A stretch of 64,000 nucleotides of DNA from Siphonodentalium dalli (GCA_032622095.1 CP136062.1:7963710-8027709), one strand, 5' to 3'; shown: positions 28,651-39,704, counted from the first letter of the stretch. The notes: a model not told the origin generated them from the letters alone. Numbers and translations are program-made.

Positions 28651-31600
28651 ATTTAAACAAATTTTTTTTTTTTTATTTATTTATTTATTGATTATTTTTG
28701 TGGGTTTTTTTTTTATAAATTGAGCAAGGAATTCAATCTAAGAAATTTTGCTTTGTTTTTTAATATAGAGTGAATATTTTTTAGAAAAAGGGCCATAACT
28801 CAGTTAAAAATAGTTGCATCAAACCCATATTCGAACTTGATCTGTCTTTTGGGCTCAGACATTCATACTAGTATGTAAAATTCCGATCAGACAGACGAGT
28901 GGTCACTATCTTTATCATACTATGCTATGGCTAAATATAATAAAAGTGACAATGACACTGCAGCTCAACTTGGAAAGGGAATAATTTCATGTGTTAAGTC
29001 ATAATGTCAATGGTGTGATTAGGAATGTGGAAAGTTGAAAGGCCTAGTTATGCAAAGAGTGAAATCCAAGATGGCCACTGGCAGCCATGTTTTTTTGCCG
29101 AATGACCACAAAATGACTTAAATTCCCATCTACATGTCATTAGCATCCATCACAAATTTCATGATGATCCGACAAAAGATCATATGACCTGTACTAGGCT
29201 GTAGCCTGTGTCAAAGAATTTAGTCATGTAAAGAGTAAATTCCAAGATGGCTGCTGGCGGCCATGTTTTTGGCTGAATAACCGCAAAATGACTCGTTCCC
29301 ATCTACATGTCATTGTTAACACCCATGACTAATTTCATGATGATCCGACCAAAGCTACTACCTGTAGCCCGTGCCAAAGTATTTAGTCATGCAAAGAGTA
29401 AAATCCAAGTTGGCTACTGGCGGACATGTTTTTTGGCCGAAAGACCCCAAAATGACTCGTTCCCATCCACATGTCAATATTAACACCCACGACAAATTTC
29501 ATGATGATCAGAAGAACAGTATGACCTGTAGCCCGTGCCAATGGATTAAATTTTTTAATCCAAGATGGCCACTGGCGGCCATGTTTTTTTGCCGAATGGC
29601 CCCAAAATGACTCGTTCCCATCTACTTATTAATGTCAACAGCTGTGACATATTTCATAATGATCCGACCAAAGGTAGGACCTGTAGCCCGTGCCCAAGGA
29701 TTTATTCATGCAAAGAGTAAAATCCAAGATGGCTGCTGCCGGCCATGTTTTTTGGCCCAATGACCCCAAAATGACTCGTTCCCATCTACATGTCATTGTT
29801 AACATCGATGACAAATTTCATGATGATCAGACGAACAGTACGATCTATAGCCCGTGCTAATGGATTGAAATTTGAAATTCAAGATGGCCGCTGGCGGCCA
29901 TGTTTTTTTGCCAAATGACACAAAAATTACTCGTTCTCATCTAGATGTCAATGTCAACAGCCATGACAAATCTCATAATGATCCAACCAAAGGTACTACG
30001 ACCTGTAGCCCATGCCAAATGATTTAGTCATGCAGAGTAAAATCCAAGATGGCTGCTGGCGGCCATGTTTTTTGGCCGAACTACCCCAAAATGACTCGTT
30101 CCCATCTACATGTCAATAGTAACATCGATGATAAATTTCATGATGATCAGACAAACAGTACTACCTGTAGCCCGTGCTAATGGATTGAAATTTGAAATTC
30201 AAGATGGCCGCTGGCGGCCATGTTTTTTGGCCCAATGACCCCAAAATGGCTCGTTCCCATCTACATGTCAATATTAACATCGATGACAAATTTCATGAAG
30301 ATCCGACCAAAGCTACGACCTGTAGCCCATGCAGAAGGATTTAGTCATGCAAAGAGTAAACTCCAAGATGGCTGCTGGCGGCCATATTTTTTGGCCGAAC
30401 GACGCCAAAATAACTCGTTCCCATCTCCAGTTACAACATCGATGACAAATTTCATGATGATCAGACGAACAGTACGATTTGTAGCCTGTGCTAATGGATT
30501 GAAAATTTAAATTCAAGATGGCCGCTTGCGGCCATGTTTTTTTTCCGAATGACCCCAAAATGACTCGTTCCCATCTACATGTCAATGTCAACAGGCATGA
30601 CAAATTTCATAATGATCCGACCAAAGGTACGACCTGTAGCCAGTGCTAAAGGAAATTGTTGACGAGTCACGCACACACACACACACACGGATGACCGATA
30701 CCAAGCCATGGCAAATAGCTCAAACTTTACAAAGTAAAGTTAAAAATGTAGGAATAAAAGCTCGGACAAAATTATACATTTTGCAAAGATTTTCTAAGTC
30801 GAAAAAATGTGGATGTAACGCCAACATAAAAAGTCTGACAGATGTCATAATCGCAGGTCCCCATGTTGTTGATGTCTGTGCCAACTTCCACGGAAAATGA
30901 TCAGAAAACAGCTGAGAAAAACTCCAGACAAATTTATGTCCACAGACAAGCTGATTGGAGTATAAACCCCCTTCTCCACAACCGCGTTGCAGGGGGTATA
31001 ATTAATGGACAAAACATTTCCCCCCAACCTGTGATATCACTGCGACATAAGACAACAAAATGCAATAATAAAGACATCCACAGCCAGAGGTCAGAGTAGA
31101 TTTTGTATAGCATTCCCTACCAATACATCTTTTTTCATTGTAAATTGCTTTGCAGAAATTGGAAAATGCATCACAAATTGCGATGCGAATCCAGTTACAT
31201 GGATATAGAGCATGTTTGTTATGGACGCTACACAAAGTCCAGTAAAGGGCCATAACTCTGGGAAAAAATGTGAACAAAACCGAAATTGGAATTCCCAGTT
31301 TTGAGCTGTGTTGTGAAATGTTAATAGTTATGGATTGACAGAATGACACACCGAAAGGAAAGACAGACTGAGGTACATGTACATGTATCACTATATATAC
31401 CCTTAATCCTTGGTACGGGTACATGTACAACTGTACATACTGTATACATGTACTGTACATACTGTATACATGTACATGTACACCAATCAGTAAGCCTGGG
31501 GGGAACGAGCTTGTGCATGTACATGTAATTACTCATAAAGTAGGTACTGGGCTTATCACAAGGCCCCCTCCCCTTTGCAAACATTGAGTTAGCCTTCAGG

Positions 31601-31723
31601 TGCTGACATACCATCATGTTTTATATCATTACCATATTTTGGTACTGAAAAAGATAATAAATATAGGTTATCACCACCATGTGTGTTTCTGAGATCCGTA
31701 TTCAAGTCGAGCTGCCTTCTCTG
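28651..31723 (-). repeat. Composite tandem unit 3, right end replaced
   Basis: Third copy, starting at the same ATTTAAACAA junction. Its reverse satellite block lies at about 29,041-30,652. It has a longer CA run (30,671-30,688) than units 1 and 2 and a few private substitutions. Homology to units 1 and 2 stops after CTGCCTTCTCTG at 31,723. The last ~90 bp of the other units (GATGTGCTGACTCGGG through the terminal T-run) are missing, replaced by the apex and right arm of a palindrome. A 152-codon open frame on the minus strand (31,002-31,460) arises only because a homopolymer length differs here, and is not a gene. Confidence 0.92.
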
Positions 31724-31824
31724 GGCAGTCTATCGACGAGTCCGTAGGACGAGTCGATAGACAGCCCAGGGAAGGCAGCGAGACTTGAATACGGATCTCG
31801 GAAACACACAGGGTGATGATAACC
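31666..31824. repeat. 159-bp palindrome with 3-base apex
   Basis: The left arm (31,666-31,743, starting GGTTATCACCACC) and right arm (31,747-31,824, ending GATGATAACC) are reverse complements with about ten mismatches and no length change, centred on GTA at 31,744-31,746. Weaker inverted similarity continues outward to about 31,605 and 31,875, around GGTAC and GTTTTAT. The left arm belongs to composite unit 3. The right arm is new sequence, which amounts to two diverged ends of one element family joined in opposite orientation. The mismatches argue against a simple fold-back assembly artefact. Confidence 0.9.
31721..31769 (+). other. Hammerhead-like hairpin core (degenerate)
   Basis: The palindrome apex reads GACGAGTCC-GTA-GGACGAG between two GTCTATCGA/TCGATAGAC stem arms and an outer CTGGGC/GCCCAG stem. 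A hammerhead ribozyme has CUGANGA, stem II, GAAA, then stem III. Here stem II (GTCC/GGAC) and GACGA match, but the CU that should precede GANGA is UC, and GAAA is GAGT. These positions belong to the conserved core, so self-cleavage is not expected as written. It could be a decayed hammerhead from a retro-element, or a chance match in a perfect hairpin. Confidence 0.3.
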
Positions 31825-33040
31825 AATTTATCTTACAATTCGTACCATAAAAATGCAATAAAACTCAATTTAAAACAGGAACTATTTTATTACGCGCAAC
31901 ACACAACGTACACAATATTCTCAGCACGCGACGTTGTGATAAGTCAAATTCTGAGAAATTCACGTCACTATTCAAATTCACTTTGGCTGGAATCCGATTC
32001 AATGAAGAGGCGACGATATTTTCGTTTCATATGTTCGACATAATTGTCACTTTTAACAGGATAATTGTATTATTTTATGGTGCAATCTCCTTGGATAGTG
32101 ATAGCGTTGGCGAGAGGCATTGCCGGAGATGACTGTCCATTCAGAGTTTTGGTGAATTTTGAACTTTCCGACACTTCGACCATCGATTTCTGACTCGCAC
32201 TAAAATAACCCATTAAACTTCATTTAGAGGAAATGCACTAAATCACGGACTTTTCGTAAGTATTGTGTTTTATATCCTTAACATAAGATAAAATTAATTT
32301 GATTTTCCATTCTGTATTTTATCGAATAAAAAATGCGTTCAGTAGCTTTTGATCAAGACCGTACTGAATTACGGGGAATTGCCTACTTCGCTAAAATAGA
32401 AATTGTCAAAATAGTCCGTATTCGTGCGCGCTGTTAACAATGTGTAAACTTCGTTTTTCGATTTCCAAACATTTTTGGGTGGTTATTTTGAGCTTTTTGG
32501 GCCCTGTCTCCACATTTTGTCAACTTTATTGAACTAATTATTGATTATTTTACATTCGTAGCACACGAGTATATTATTTTACGACATTTAGTAGGTTATT
32601 TAAACGTTTTGTTTTGAAAACAAGCCAGTTGTCGAAACGCACGTGCACCAGCTGTTGCCATCGAAGATATCCTTGTTGCCATCCAGGATACAAGATCGGA
32701 AACCGCCTAGGCGTTTTCGCGTGTATTTGATGAAATATAGCTAAATTGTAAGATAATGTGTTTTATTTATATCAATATTAAACAAGATAAAATCACATGA
32801 TAATGGCCAGAAACAGTGACAAGACAGTTCAGCTTCTATACATTTGGGATAAAAAAAAAGCACAGATGTGCTTGAGTACATGTATCTTCTCCTACAGGGT
32901 ACCTGTATTCTACAGGATAGAAAGACATGATTGTATTCACCTTCCAAATGCTCAACAATGGGGGTGGGCTAAACTGGGCTTATCTACCGGTACGAGGAGA
33001 CTGGGTTTATCCTCGAGGGTGGGCTTACTAACGGTTGCAT
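31825..33040. other. AT-rich non-coding stretch
   Basis: No convincing gene. The left edge continues the weak inverted similarity of the palindrome to about 31,875. The frames at 31,813-32,043 and 32,741-33,117 show no recognisable domain and no splice-site context. Some GC-richer sequence with CACGTGCACCAGCTG lies near 32,640. Its origin was not identified. Confidence 0.5.
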
Positions 33041-34455
33041 ACAGTAATAAGGCCAAAGTAAAAAGAAACTATGTTTCCGTACATCGACCGACCCTAAAAA
33101 TAACACGCAGACCCTAAACTTTTTATTGATATTTTGAGAAAAAGTCAAAATTTTCTAACATTTACTGTTTTAAAATTTACCACTAATGCTCATAAATATT
33201 GATGACCTTTAGTGTGCAAAACACATGGTTTCTAACATATCCCCGTGAAAAGTTACCATGAATTGACAGCTGTCTCAAAGGCCCCAGGTGTGTGATGGGT
33301 TGTGGATTGATGGGCATATATTTTGCAATTTTAATTTCCTGAGTGTATCTCGGACTACCGGTACATTTATCTCATGCCTGCTTTATGTCTTGTTTGGGAC
33401 TTATGGAACACTATCAACAGACATGGTGGGTGTGTATCTGTATATATACATGTATAGAGGTTATCACCACATATGTTAGGGGTATAACATGTAGCTACTG
33501 TCTCCAAAAACCAGGCATGCTCGGTGGTCGTACTGGCTACCCCCAGACAATGGGATGTAGTCGTCACAATACAAGTACGGTATAATGGCGGTATTATTGG
33601 TAAAATTCTTATAAAAAGTTAGTGACATCAATTTCCTACCAAGTTTATAGCCAAATTTATGAAAATGTGCTACATGATTTTTTTATCAATCTTAATGTAT
33701 ATTTCCACTGTGTTGATCAAGTAATACTTTCCCCACAACACGGGTTGGCATTTTATGTTACGTCGGTCCAGGTAGTTCAATATTTCTGCAGCTGGATAAA
33801 AAATATCAAAATAAAATTAAAAAAAAAATTCCCTACCTACAGGGTTACCGTACCTACCAGGGGGGGGGGGGGGTCGGAAAAAAATTCAGGCATTTTTTCC
33901 CTTTCAATCATTTTTTTTACCCACCCACCCCACCGCCAAATTGTTTTCCGTTTTCGGCAGTTTTTTCCGACCATTTTTTTACACCCATCCCCCTTTTAAC
34001 ACTAAAACAGAGATTTGCGGGGGAAATTCACTGTAAACAGCTGTATATGAATTTCTGTGCATACTATTTATCATGGATGTTAACATGGACATGTAAATAG
34101 GAATGAGTCATTTTTAGGTCATTCGGCTAAAAAAACATGGCTGCCAGTGGCCATCTTGGATTTCAAAATTGGCAACAAAATACAACACGATAACTGCCTG
34201 CAGTCAGTTTACCAGTTAGAATTACATTATTTCTCGCATTCAAAGTGGTTTTGAAGCCCAACTCATTGCCAAAACACTAAAAAACAAGCAGGAAATTTTT
34301 GTTTTAGTTGCGGAAAAAATTGCTTGTTGGTGGCTTTGACCACCCACCCACCCCGGGAATACGTGCCGAAATTATTTTGTTCACCCCCCTGTACCTACCC
34401 TAATTTTTTCGCGCCGTTACCGGAAACATACAATCTTTTTTCTTTGGCCTAAACA
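33041..34455 (+). mobile_element. TIR element (~1.4 kb) enclosing a satellite monomer
   Basis: The left end reads GGCCAAAGTAAAAAG then CTATGTTTCCG. The right end, read in reverse, gives GGCCAAAGAAAAAAG then TATGTTTCCGG, so the ends are imperfect inverted repeats of about 45 bp that continue into ACCCTAA-like sequence. The body contains a poly-G run (33,860-33,872), C-rich CACCCACCCC tracts and one forward satellite monomer (about 34,060-34,170, with GGAATGAGTCATTT and CATCTTGGATTTCAAAATT). No transposase frame is visible, so it is non-autonomous. The internal part recurs inverted at 51,438-51,800. No target duplication was established and the superfamily is not known. Confidence 0.55.
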
Positions 34456-35664
34456 GAATAGATCACTTGATTTAACTGATGACATGAACGATTCAATCAA
34501 GACCATCATGCTTGTACAACATCCCTGCCTCTAACTTGTTGTTGGCCATTATAAATCAATATTAGCCCCAGTACAAACCGTGGCAGAAAAAGTGTGTAAA
34601 CAACAGATTATACCATAAGTAAGGGTAATGATCGCACACTCAGTAAAATACCCGAAGTGTCAAAAGTTTACCGGATCGCAGGAGTGTCAAACTATCGACC
34701 AGTAACACACGACCAGTAACACACATACGTGGGTCCATAATGTTCAGCAACTGTGTTGCCTCTCATGAATTATTTCACGTAACCAGTTCAATCGAGTGAT
34801 TATTCTCTATGTAACCTACAATGTACATGTAGATATCAGGATATCAGATAGTATGTTTCCGCTAACGTTGTGAACAAATTAGGGTGGGGGGGGGGTTCGA
34901 ACAAAATTCCAGGTTGGTATGATAGGGTGGGTGGGTGTCTCTCGGGTCCGAAAAGCAGTTTTTTCCATGTACCAAATTTATTTTCCATTTCTGGTATTGA
35001 GTCTTATTTTGATGTGTTTTGAACAGAAACAGGTCATATACAATGTATAGTTACTAGAAATGCTATACTATATATATAGAGGTTATCAGAAGTTGGATCA
35101 GTGGCACAATGCCAACAATAACCCAAATTCAACTTGATAGAACAAGAAACTGCGCTATTGGAAAAATAAAATTTAATCAGGATTCCATCTACTGATACAA
35201 CAAAATAAGAATAACTATGCAGAACTCAGCTGAAAATAAGGAATAATATGAAAGCACACTTGATCATATGTGACATGGAAATAAAGATATACCGGTAATA
35301 AATAATGGAATAAAATAGACTTTTGACAACGTAAAACATAAAATCTTAACATATAAATTGAAGGCCAGCCGGGCCAGCTTGAACAATTTCAAATTGTTTT
35401 CCAAGTCAATGTGGATCAGCTTGTAATGTTAATCACAAAACAAAGATTTTATCGTCACTGATATCGTGAGCAAAAAAGAAGTGAGATTGGGCTATCCATC
35501 CATATGTTATTTCCAATTATTACGAAGCCTATTACTTCAGGCAGTGGCTACCAGCCTGCCATTACACGCTATAACATGTTTCCTCAGTTATGGTTTCTGA
35601 GCAGAGATGTGACGACAGGGGTTGGGGTGGGGAGGGGGTGGTGTCTTACCCCCCAACTTTGGTC
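34456..35664. other. Non-coding stretch with a TIR-element end
   Basis: No gene seen. At 34,846-34,990 GTATGTTTCCG, AAATTAGGGTGGGGGG and a C/G-rich tract repeat the end sequence of the element at 33,041-34,455, so this is probably a fragment of a related copy. The remainder is AT-rich and featureless apart from a TATATATATA run near 35,068. Confidence 0.5.
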
Positions 35665-36031
35665 AAAAGTAATTGACCACCAATAACGTGGTGTCACCCC
35701 GTTAATACCGCGGTACTATACCGCAGTACTAGTATCCTCCAATACCGCGGTACTGATACCGCTTGTTAATGCGAACAAGTATGTGGGAGTAAATACCTCC
35801 CCTCAAATACCTCCCCATGAAAATCACCGCGGTATTCAAAAAAATTAATGCGGTGCCCGCTAAAAGACCGCGGTATTAAAAAAAATGAATGCGGTGCCCG
35901 CTAAAAGACTGCGGTATCATTATCGCCCAAAACCGTAACTCCACCGCCGTGACCATCTCGATACCGTTTATTACCGGTATCACTGCGGTCATGACCGGGG
36001 TATCACCCCGTTTTTCTGGTCAATTACTTTG
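35665..36031. mobile_element. Short TIR element, family 1, copy 1 (~367 bp)
   Basis: Ends are inverted repeats: AAAGTAATTGACCA at the left, and TGGTCAATTACTTT at the right, followed inward by matching GGTGTCACCCCG and GGGGTATCACCCCG. The interior is full of CCGCGGTA and TACCGCGG palindromes and CCGCGGTATT repeats. No protein frame is present. The size, TIRs and lack of coding capacity fit a miniature inverted-repeat element (MITE). The same ends bound a second copy at 38,698-39,704. Confidence 0.75.
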
Positions 36032-37094
36032 AGAATAGCGGTACTTCATTCCGTTTTTTGTTGTCCGTGTTGTTACATCAAAACCTATAAAGAACAACCC
36101 GGCCAGTTTCGTTAAACATCTCATAATCCCGTCACACGTCCTAATTAGCCACTAATTACCGCTAAGTAATTTTAGGGGGCGGGTTGTCTTGAGTGAAAGG
36201 GGGCGGGTTGTCTCAGGGGCGGGTAGTCACGGCCCCATTCAAACATGTGTCCAAGATGTTTTGCTTCAACCCGAATACCAGTCAACTCGGGGGTATGAAT
36301 CCTGCGTACGGCTTCAAAACACCCTGAATCCCGCATACCGAAAGGGGGTGGGGTGATACCTTCATGTATTACATCACATGTATCGTATGTCATACCGGTA
36401 CATGTAAGCCTAATTGTTGACTGAATTTTTTTTTAAACAAGTTAAATTTCAAGTTAAAATATCATTAATTATGGCATAATACACAATAAAGTGGCTTAGA
36501 TAAATCAGATCTTCTCAATCAACCAATTTCATTCAAATAAAGACAAAATGGTCAGCAGAATACATTACTATTCACTTCAAATACATTTGTTTACGTACGA
36601 TCATTAATATGTTCACAGGGCCGCCATGTTTTAATCATGTGGCTACATTAGCTGGTAATACTACTAATAGAGTGATCAATCTCCCCTGGCAATTAAACAA
36701 ATATTTTTTTTCCTTTGAAACGTCGACTCTCGCTATGATCGAAATACGGCATTTTATTGCTAATTTTTTACTTTTTAACCTACCAGTGAGAAATGAATTG
36801 TTATCAAGTTTCATCGAGGTGGTAAGAACTTTCAAATTCGGCGTAATTTTCACAATTTCAACAAAAATATTTACATAAATATTTACAGGCGTTTTCAGTT
36901 TGGTAAACAAAGGATATTCTATCCGCTGCCGAATTGTGCTATTTTTATTGGAAAATGTCACGTTATTGCTTAAAACAGCGGTATTTACAATTACCTTCAG
37001 TCACGAGACTGGAGATTTCCTATGATGTCATCATTTACCGACTTCCGGAAATACGCGAGTTATCGTTCTTGTTCGGGGTTGCCTATTGCTACTT
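36032..37094. other. Non-coding stretch with GC-box-like repeats
   Basis: Three direct copies of a GGGCGGG-type motif, two followed by TTGTCT, lie at 36,176-36,225. The rest is AT-rich. A 108-codon minus-strand frame (36,635-36,961) has no recognisable domain and overlaps an equally open plus-strand frame, so it is not called as a gene. Confidence 0.4.
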
Positions 37095-37247
37095 TCGGTC
37101 AAGATATGCTTGCCGTTTGGCCGCAGTGTACGTACCTGTACATGCCGTTCGGCCGCGGTGCTCAACTGCAGTTACAAACTCTGACACCGCGGCTGAACAG
37201 CAAATACACCGCGGTGACACTGGACACTTGTTTTGTCCAGCAGGGTA
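37095..37247. mobile_element. TIR element, family 2, partial copy
   Basis: Matches the right part of the element at 50,504-50,862: CTTGCCGTTTGGCCGCAGTG, GTTCGGCCGCGGTG, AAATACACCGCGGTG and the terminal TTGTTTTGTCCAGCAGGGTA. Only the right TIR is present and the left end is missing. It lies about 10 bp from a fragment of family 3, so the two abut. Confidence 0.7.
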
Positions 37248-37256
37248 AGCATGTCC

Positions 37257-37360
37257 GACGACATCGCAATCGTGTGAACAAACTATCTACTAGTACGATC
37301 TCATCGGGTCCCGACTCCCCAACTTACGATTGAATCGTGGTCGTCTGAACGTACACTTAG
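37257..37360 (+). mobile_element. TIR element, family 3, right-end fragment
   Basis: Contains ACATCGCAATCGTGTGAAC, a stretch resembling CATCGGGTCC, and the terminal ACGATTGAATCGTGGTCG then CTGAACGTACACTTAG. It aligns with the last ~100 bp of the complete copy at 48,959-49,338. The left part is missing. Confidence 0.7.
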
Positions 37361-37544
37361 GTCATTTGCCATGTGTTTATATCTAACTCAAAATAACAAG
37401 ATTACACCAAAGTAACACCGATTCGAAAATATTCGGTGTCGAGCTTGAATCAGGTCCCCGATATTGACATCGAATCGAATCTGGAATATGTTCAGGTCCC
37501 TATGTTGACACCTATCAATAGTTGTTGAATGAATATCAGTAAAG

Positions 37545-37875
37545 TAAGTGAACATTCAGACGACCATGAATTTCAATCATAAGTGGAGGAATCGGGCCCG
37601 ACAAAATCGTGGATAGTTTGTTCATACGATTGCGATGTTGTCGTACATTAAGATTCTGATATTGATATCGTATGTTGTTCCTAAAGCATGTGATTGACTA
37701 CCCTACGGTCATTTTCAGCTACGATTTTTACATACATACGACCAAGGATATGCCACGATTTTGCATCTAAAGACTAAAATCAAACAGTGCTTGATATTAC
37801 GGGTATTTTTGACCTACGATTTTGACATGAGCATACATGTACGATTGTATCGTGGTCGTCTGAACGTTCACTAAG
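37545..37875 (-). mobile_element. TIR element, family 3, complete copy (~331 bp)
   Basis: The ends are inverted repeats: AAGTGAACATTCAGACGACC at the left, and GGTCGTCTGAACGTTCACTA at the right, followed inward by ATCATAAGTGG- and ACGATTGTATCG-type sequence. Internal landmarks such as CATGTGATTGACTACCC and AAATCAAACAGTGCTTGAT are the reverse complement of the copy at 48,959-49,338, so this one is inverted. No coding capacity; it fits a MITE. Confidence 0.8.
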
Positions 37876-38148
37876 ATCACCATGATGAACTTTGACACTG
37901 TGCTCAGAATGACATACCACATGTTGCATCGAATTTTCGCAATGCAATTTTTGTGTTGTTTTCATTTTAAAATTTTTGACTGTCATCACGTTAAAAGTAT
38001 CTACAGATGCTTAGAAGAATTGAGTTCACAAATATGCACACATAGCTTACCTGCTTATCTCAGTTGTTGTGTTCATATTATCTGATTATGCTCATATTCC
38101 TATCACAATCACATAATATTCTTCGCTGATCGCAATTTATCTGATCTT

Positions 38149-38205
38149 CGATTTTGAAGATCCCCCGATGAAAAACATGGATGCTGACAGCCATCTTGGA
38201 TCTCA
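38149..38205 (+). repeat. GATCCCCCG hairpin motif next to a satellite remnant
   Basis: GATCTTCGATTTTGAAGATC is a short hairpin followed by CCCCGA, and it recurs at about 59,841. Directly after it lies AACATGGATGCTGACAGCC then ATCTTGGAT, a remnant of the satellite core. The junction shows a satellite fragment abutting an unrelated dispersed motif. Confidence 0.55.
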
Positions 38206-38697
38206 CTGAGAGCTTTCCAATGAATGGCAACAAGCCATATTTTCAACTAAATCCTGAAAAGTTTATACTAATAATTCTGCTGTGGTTAAGGGGTCGTTTA
38301 TTTAGACCATTACTGTACCGGTACATGTAATCCGAAGACATACAAGCAAGTTAACTCACGCCCACGATTCTGAGCATAAAGTCTGTTATATAGAAGAGTA
38401 ACGGGACGCGACTCGGTCCAAAAACAGCATCAACCCAACCAATATCATACAGTGTCATAAGTTGTTGTGATATGAGAAGACTTGGTTTAATTAAATTCGA
38501 GTGGTATTTATATAGGAAATTGCTACCGTACGGTATCTCTTAATTCAATTTATCTAATTCAATTTATTTTTAATTGCCCAAAATGCACATTAATACAATG
38601 CCTGTACATGTATATAATATATAAATGCGAATGTGTCTCTGACCCTCTCTCTTTCTCTTCAGTACATGTAAATGTATGTCCAGCTATAACGGTACTT

Positions 38698-39704
38698 AAA
38701 AGTAATTGACCACCTAACGGTACATGTATAACGTGATGTTATCCCAGTAATACTGCGGTAACCTCCAACACTGGGATAAGGTTACCGCTTGAACACTACA
38801 TGTACCTTGGTTGCACCACGACACATGCGGTCCTGGTTCGCATACATGAAAATAAAATGCAGTGATTCTCCTCATATCTGTGGCACTTAAAGACATGGAT
38901 GGCCTTCGTTATAGGTTGTAATTTATAAATAACAGTTTAATACCAAATTATGAAAATTTCCCCAAAAATATACTAATAATATAGAATAATGATCATATTA
39001 TGAATGCATTATTATCCACAAATCACACTTTGTACATGTATGAGCCGATCGTTTGTTTATATATGGTACAGCACGTAAATAGTGAGCGATAAGCAAAACA
39101 TGCAACACTGTGGCGAGAGTGATTCATGGTGACCCATTCAACACAAAAATCTTGAGAGGTGAAGATAAGCGATAGATATACATGTACCTGTATGTTGTAA
39201 TCAACTTGTGGTCATTTCTAACAAAAGTTCAAAAAGTGGGCGTCTCCTTAGTGTTGAGTGTTTTGCTTATCACATACTTTTTATGTACATGTACTGTTTG
39301 TTTACATAACATGGCGTTTGTTTACATAACACAGGGTACTAACATGCCAATAACATGCCGCAATTTACACCATATTTATGATTTGTTTAAGAACAAGGTT
39401 TGTCTATAATACATGTATAATATTTCTGTTTATGGCAGTTTTAACCGATGTGACTATTTTAACCATACATGTACAATATACATGTACATGTACCCACCGG
39501 CAACACTTACCGTATCTTTAACAAGATCCTCATGGACATATTATTTTCTTCAATTTTTGGTGTGACGACCGTGGTATCATAACCAAATGGTACCGTAACT
39601 CCACCGGAGTTCCCATTTTGATACTTCTGTGGATACAGTAATACAACCGGTTATACCGTGGTCATTACTGGGGTATCACCCCATTTTTCAAGTCAATGAC
39701 TTTG
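38698..39704. mobile_element. Short TIR element, family 1, copy 2 (~1.0 kb, expanded)
   Basis: The left end AAAGTAATTGACCACC and right end GGTATCACCCCATTTTTC then GTCAATGACTTT match copy 1 (35,665-36,031). GTACCGTAACTCCACCGG and the GTTATACC/GGTCAT stretch near the right end also match. About 640 bp of extra AT-rich sequence with TACATGTA runs lies in the middle (about 38,800-39,510), either an insertion or a longer family member. No gene is inside. Confidence 0.65.

Noticed and set aside
22338-31617. Frames of 60-152 codons repeated in the three composite units, including Tyr/Met/Cys-rich ones
   Set aside because: They come from reverse satellite monomers or the TACATGTA patch, and the 152-codon frame exists only because of a homopolymer-length difference in one copy.
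31721-31769. Functional hammerhead ribozyme
   Set aside because: Conserved core positions (CU before GANGA, and GAAA) are not met. Kept only as a hammerhead-like finding.
36635-36961. 108-codon minus-strand frame
   Set aside because: AT-rich, Lys/Asn/Ile-biased, no domain, and the opposite strand is equally open.
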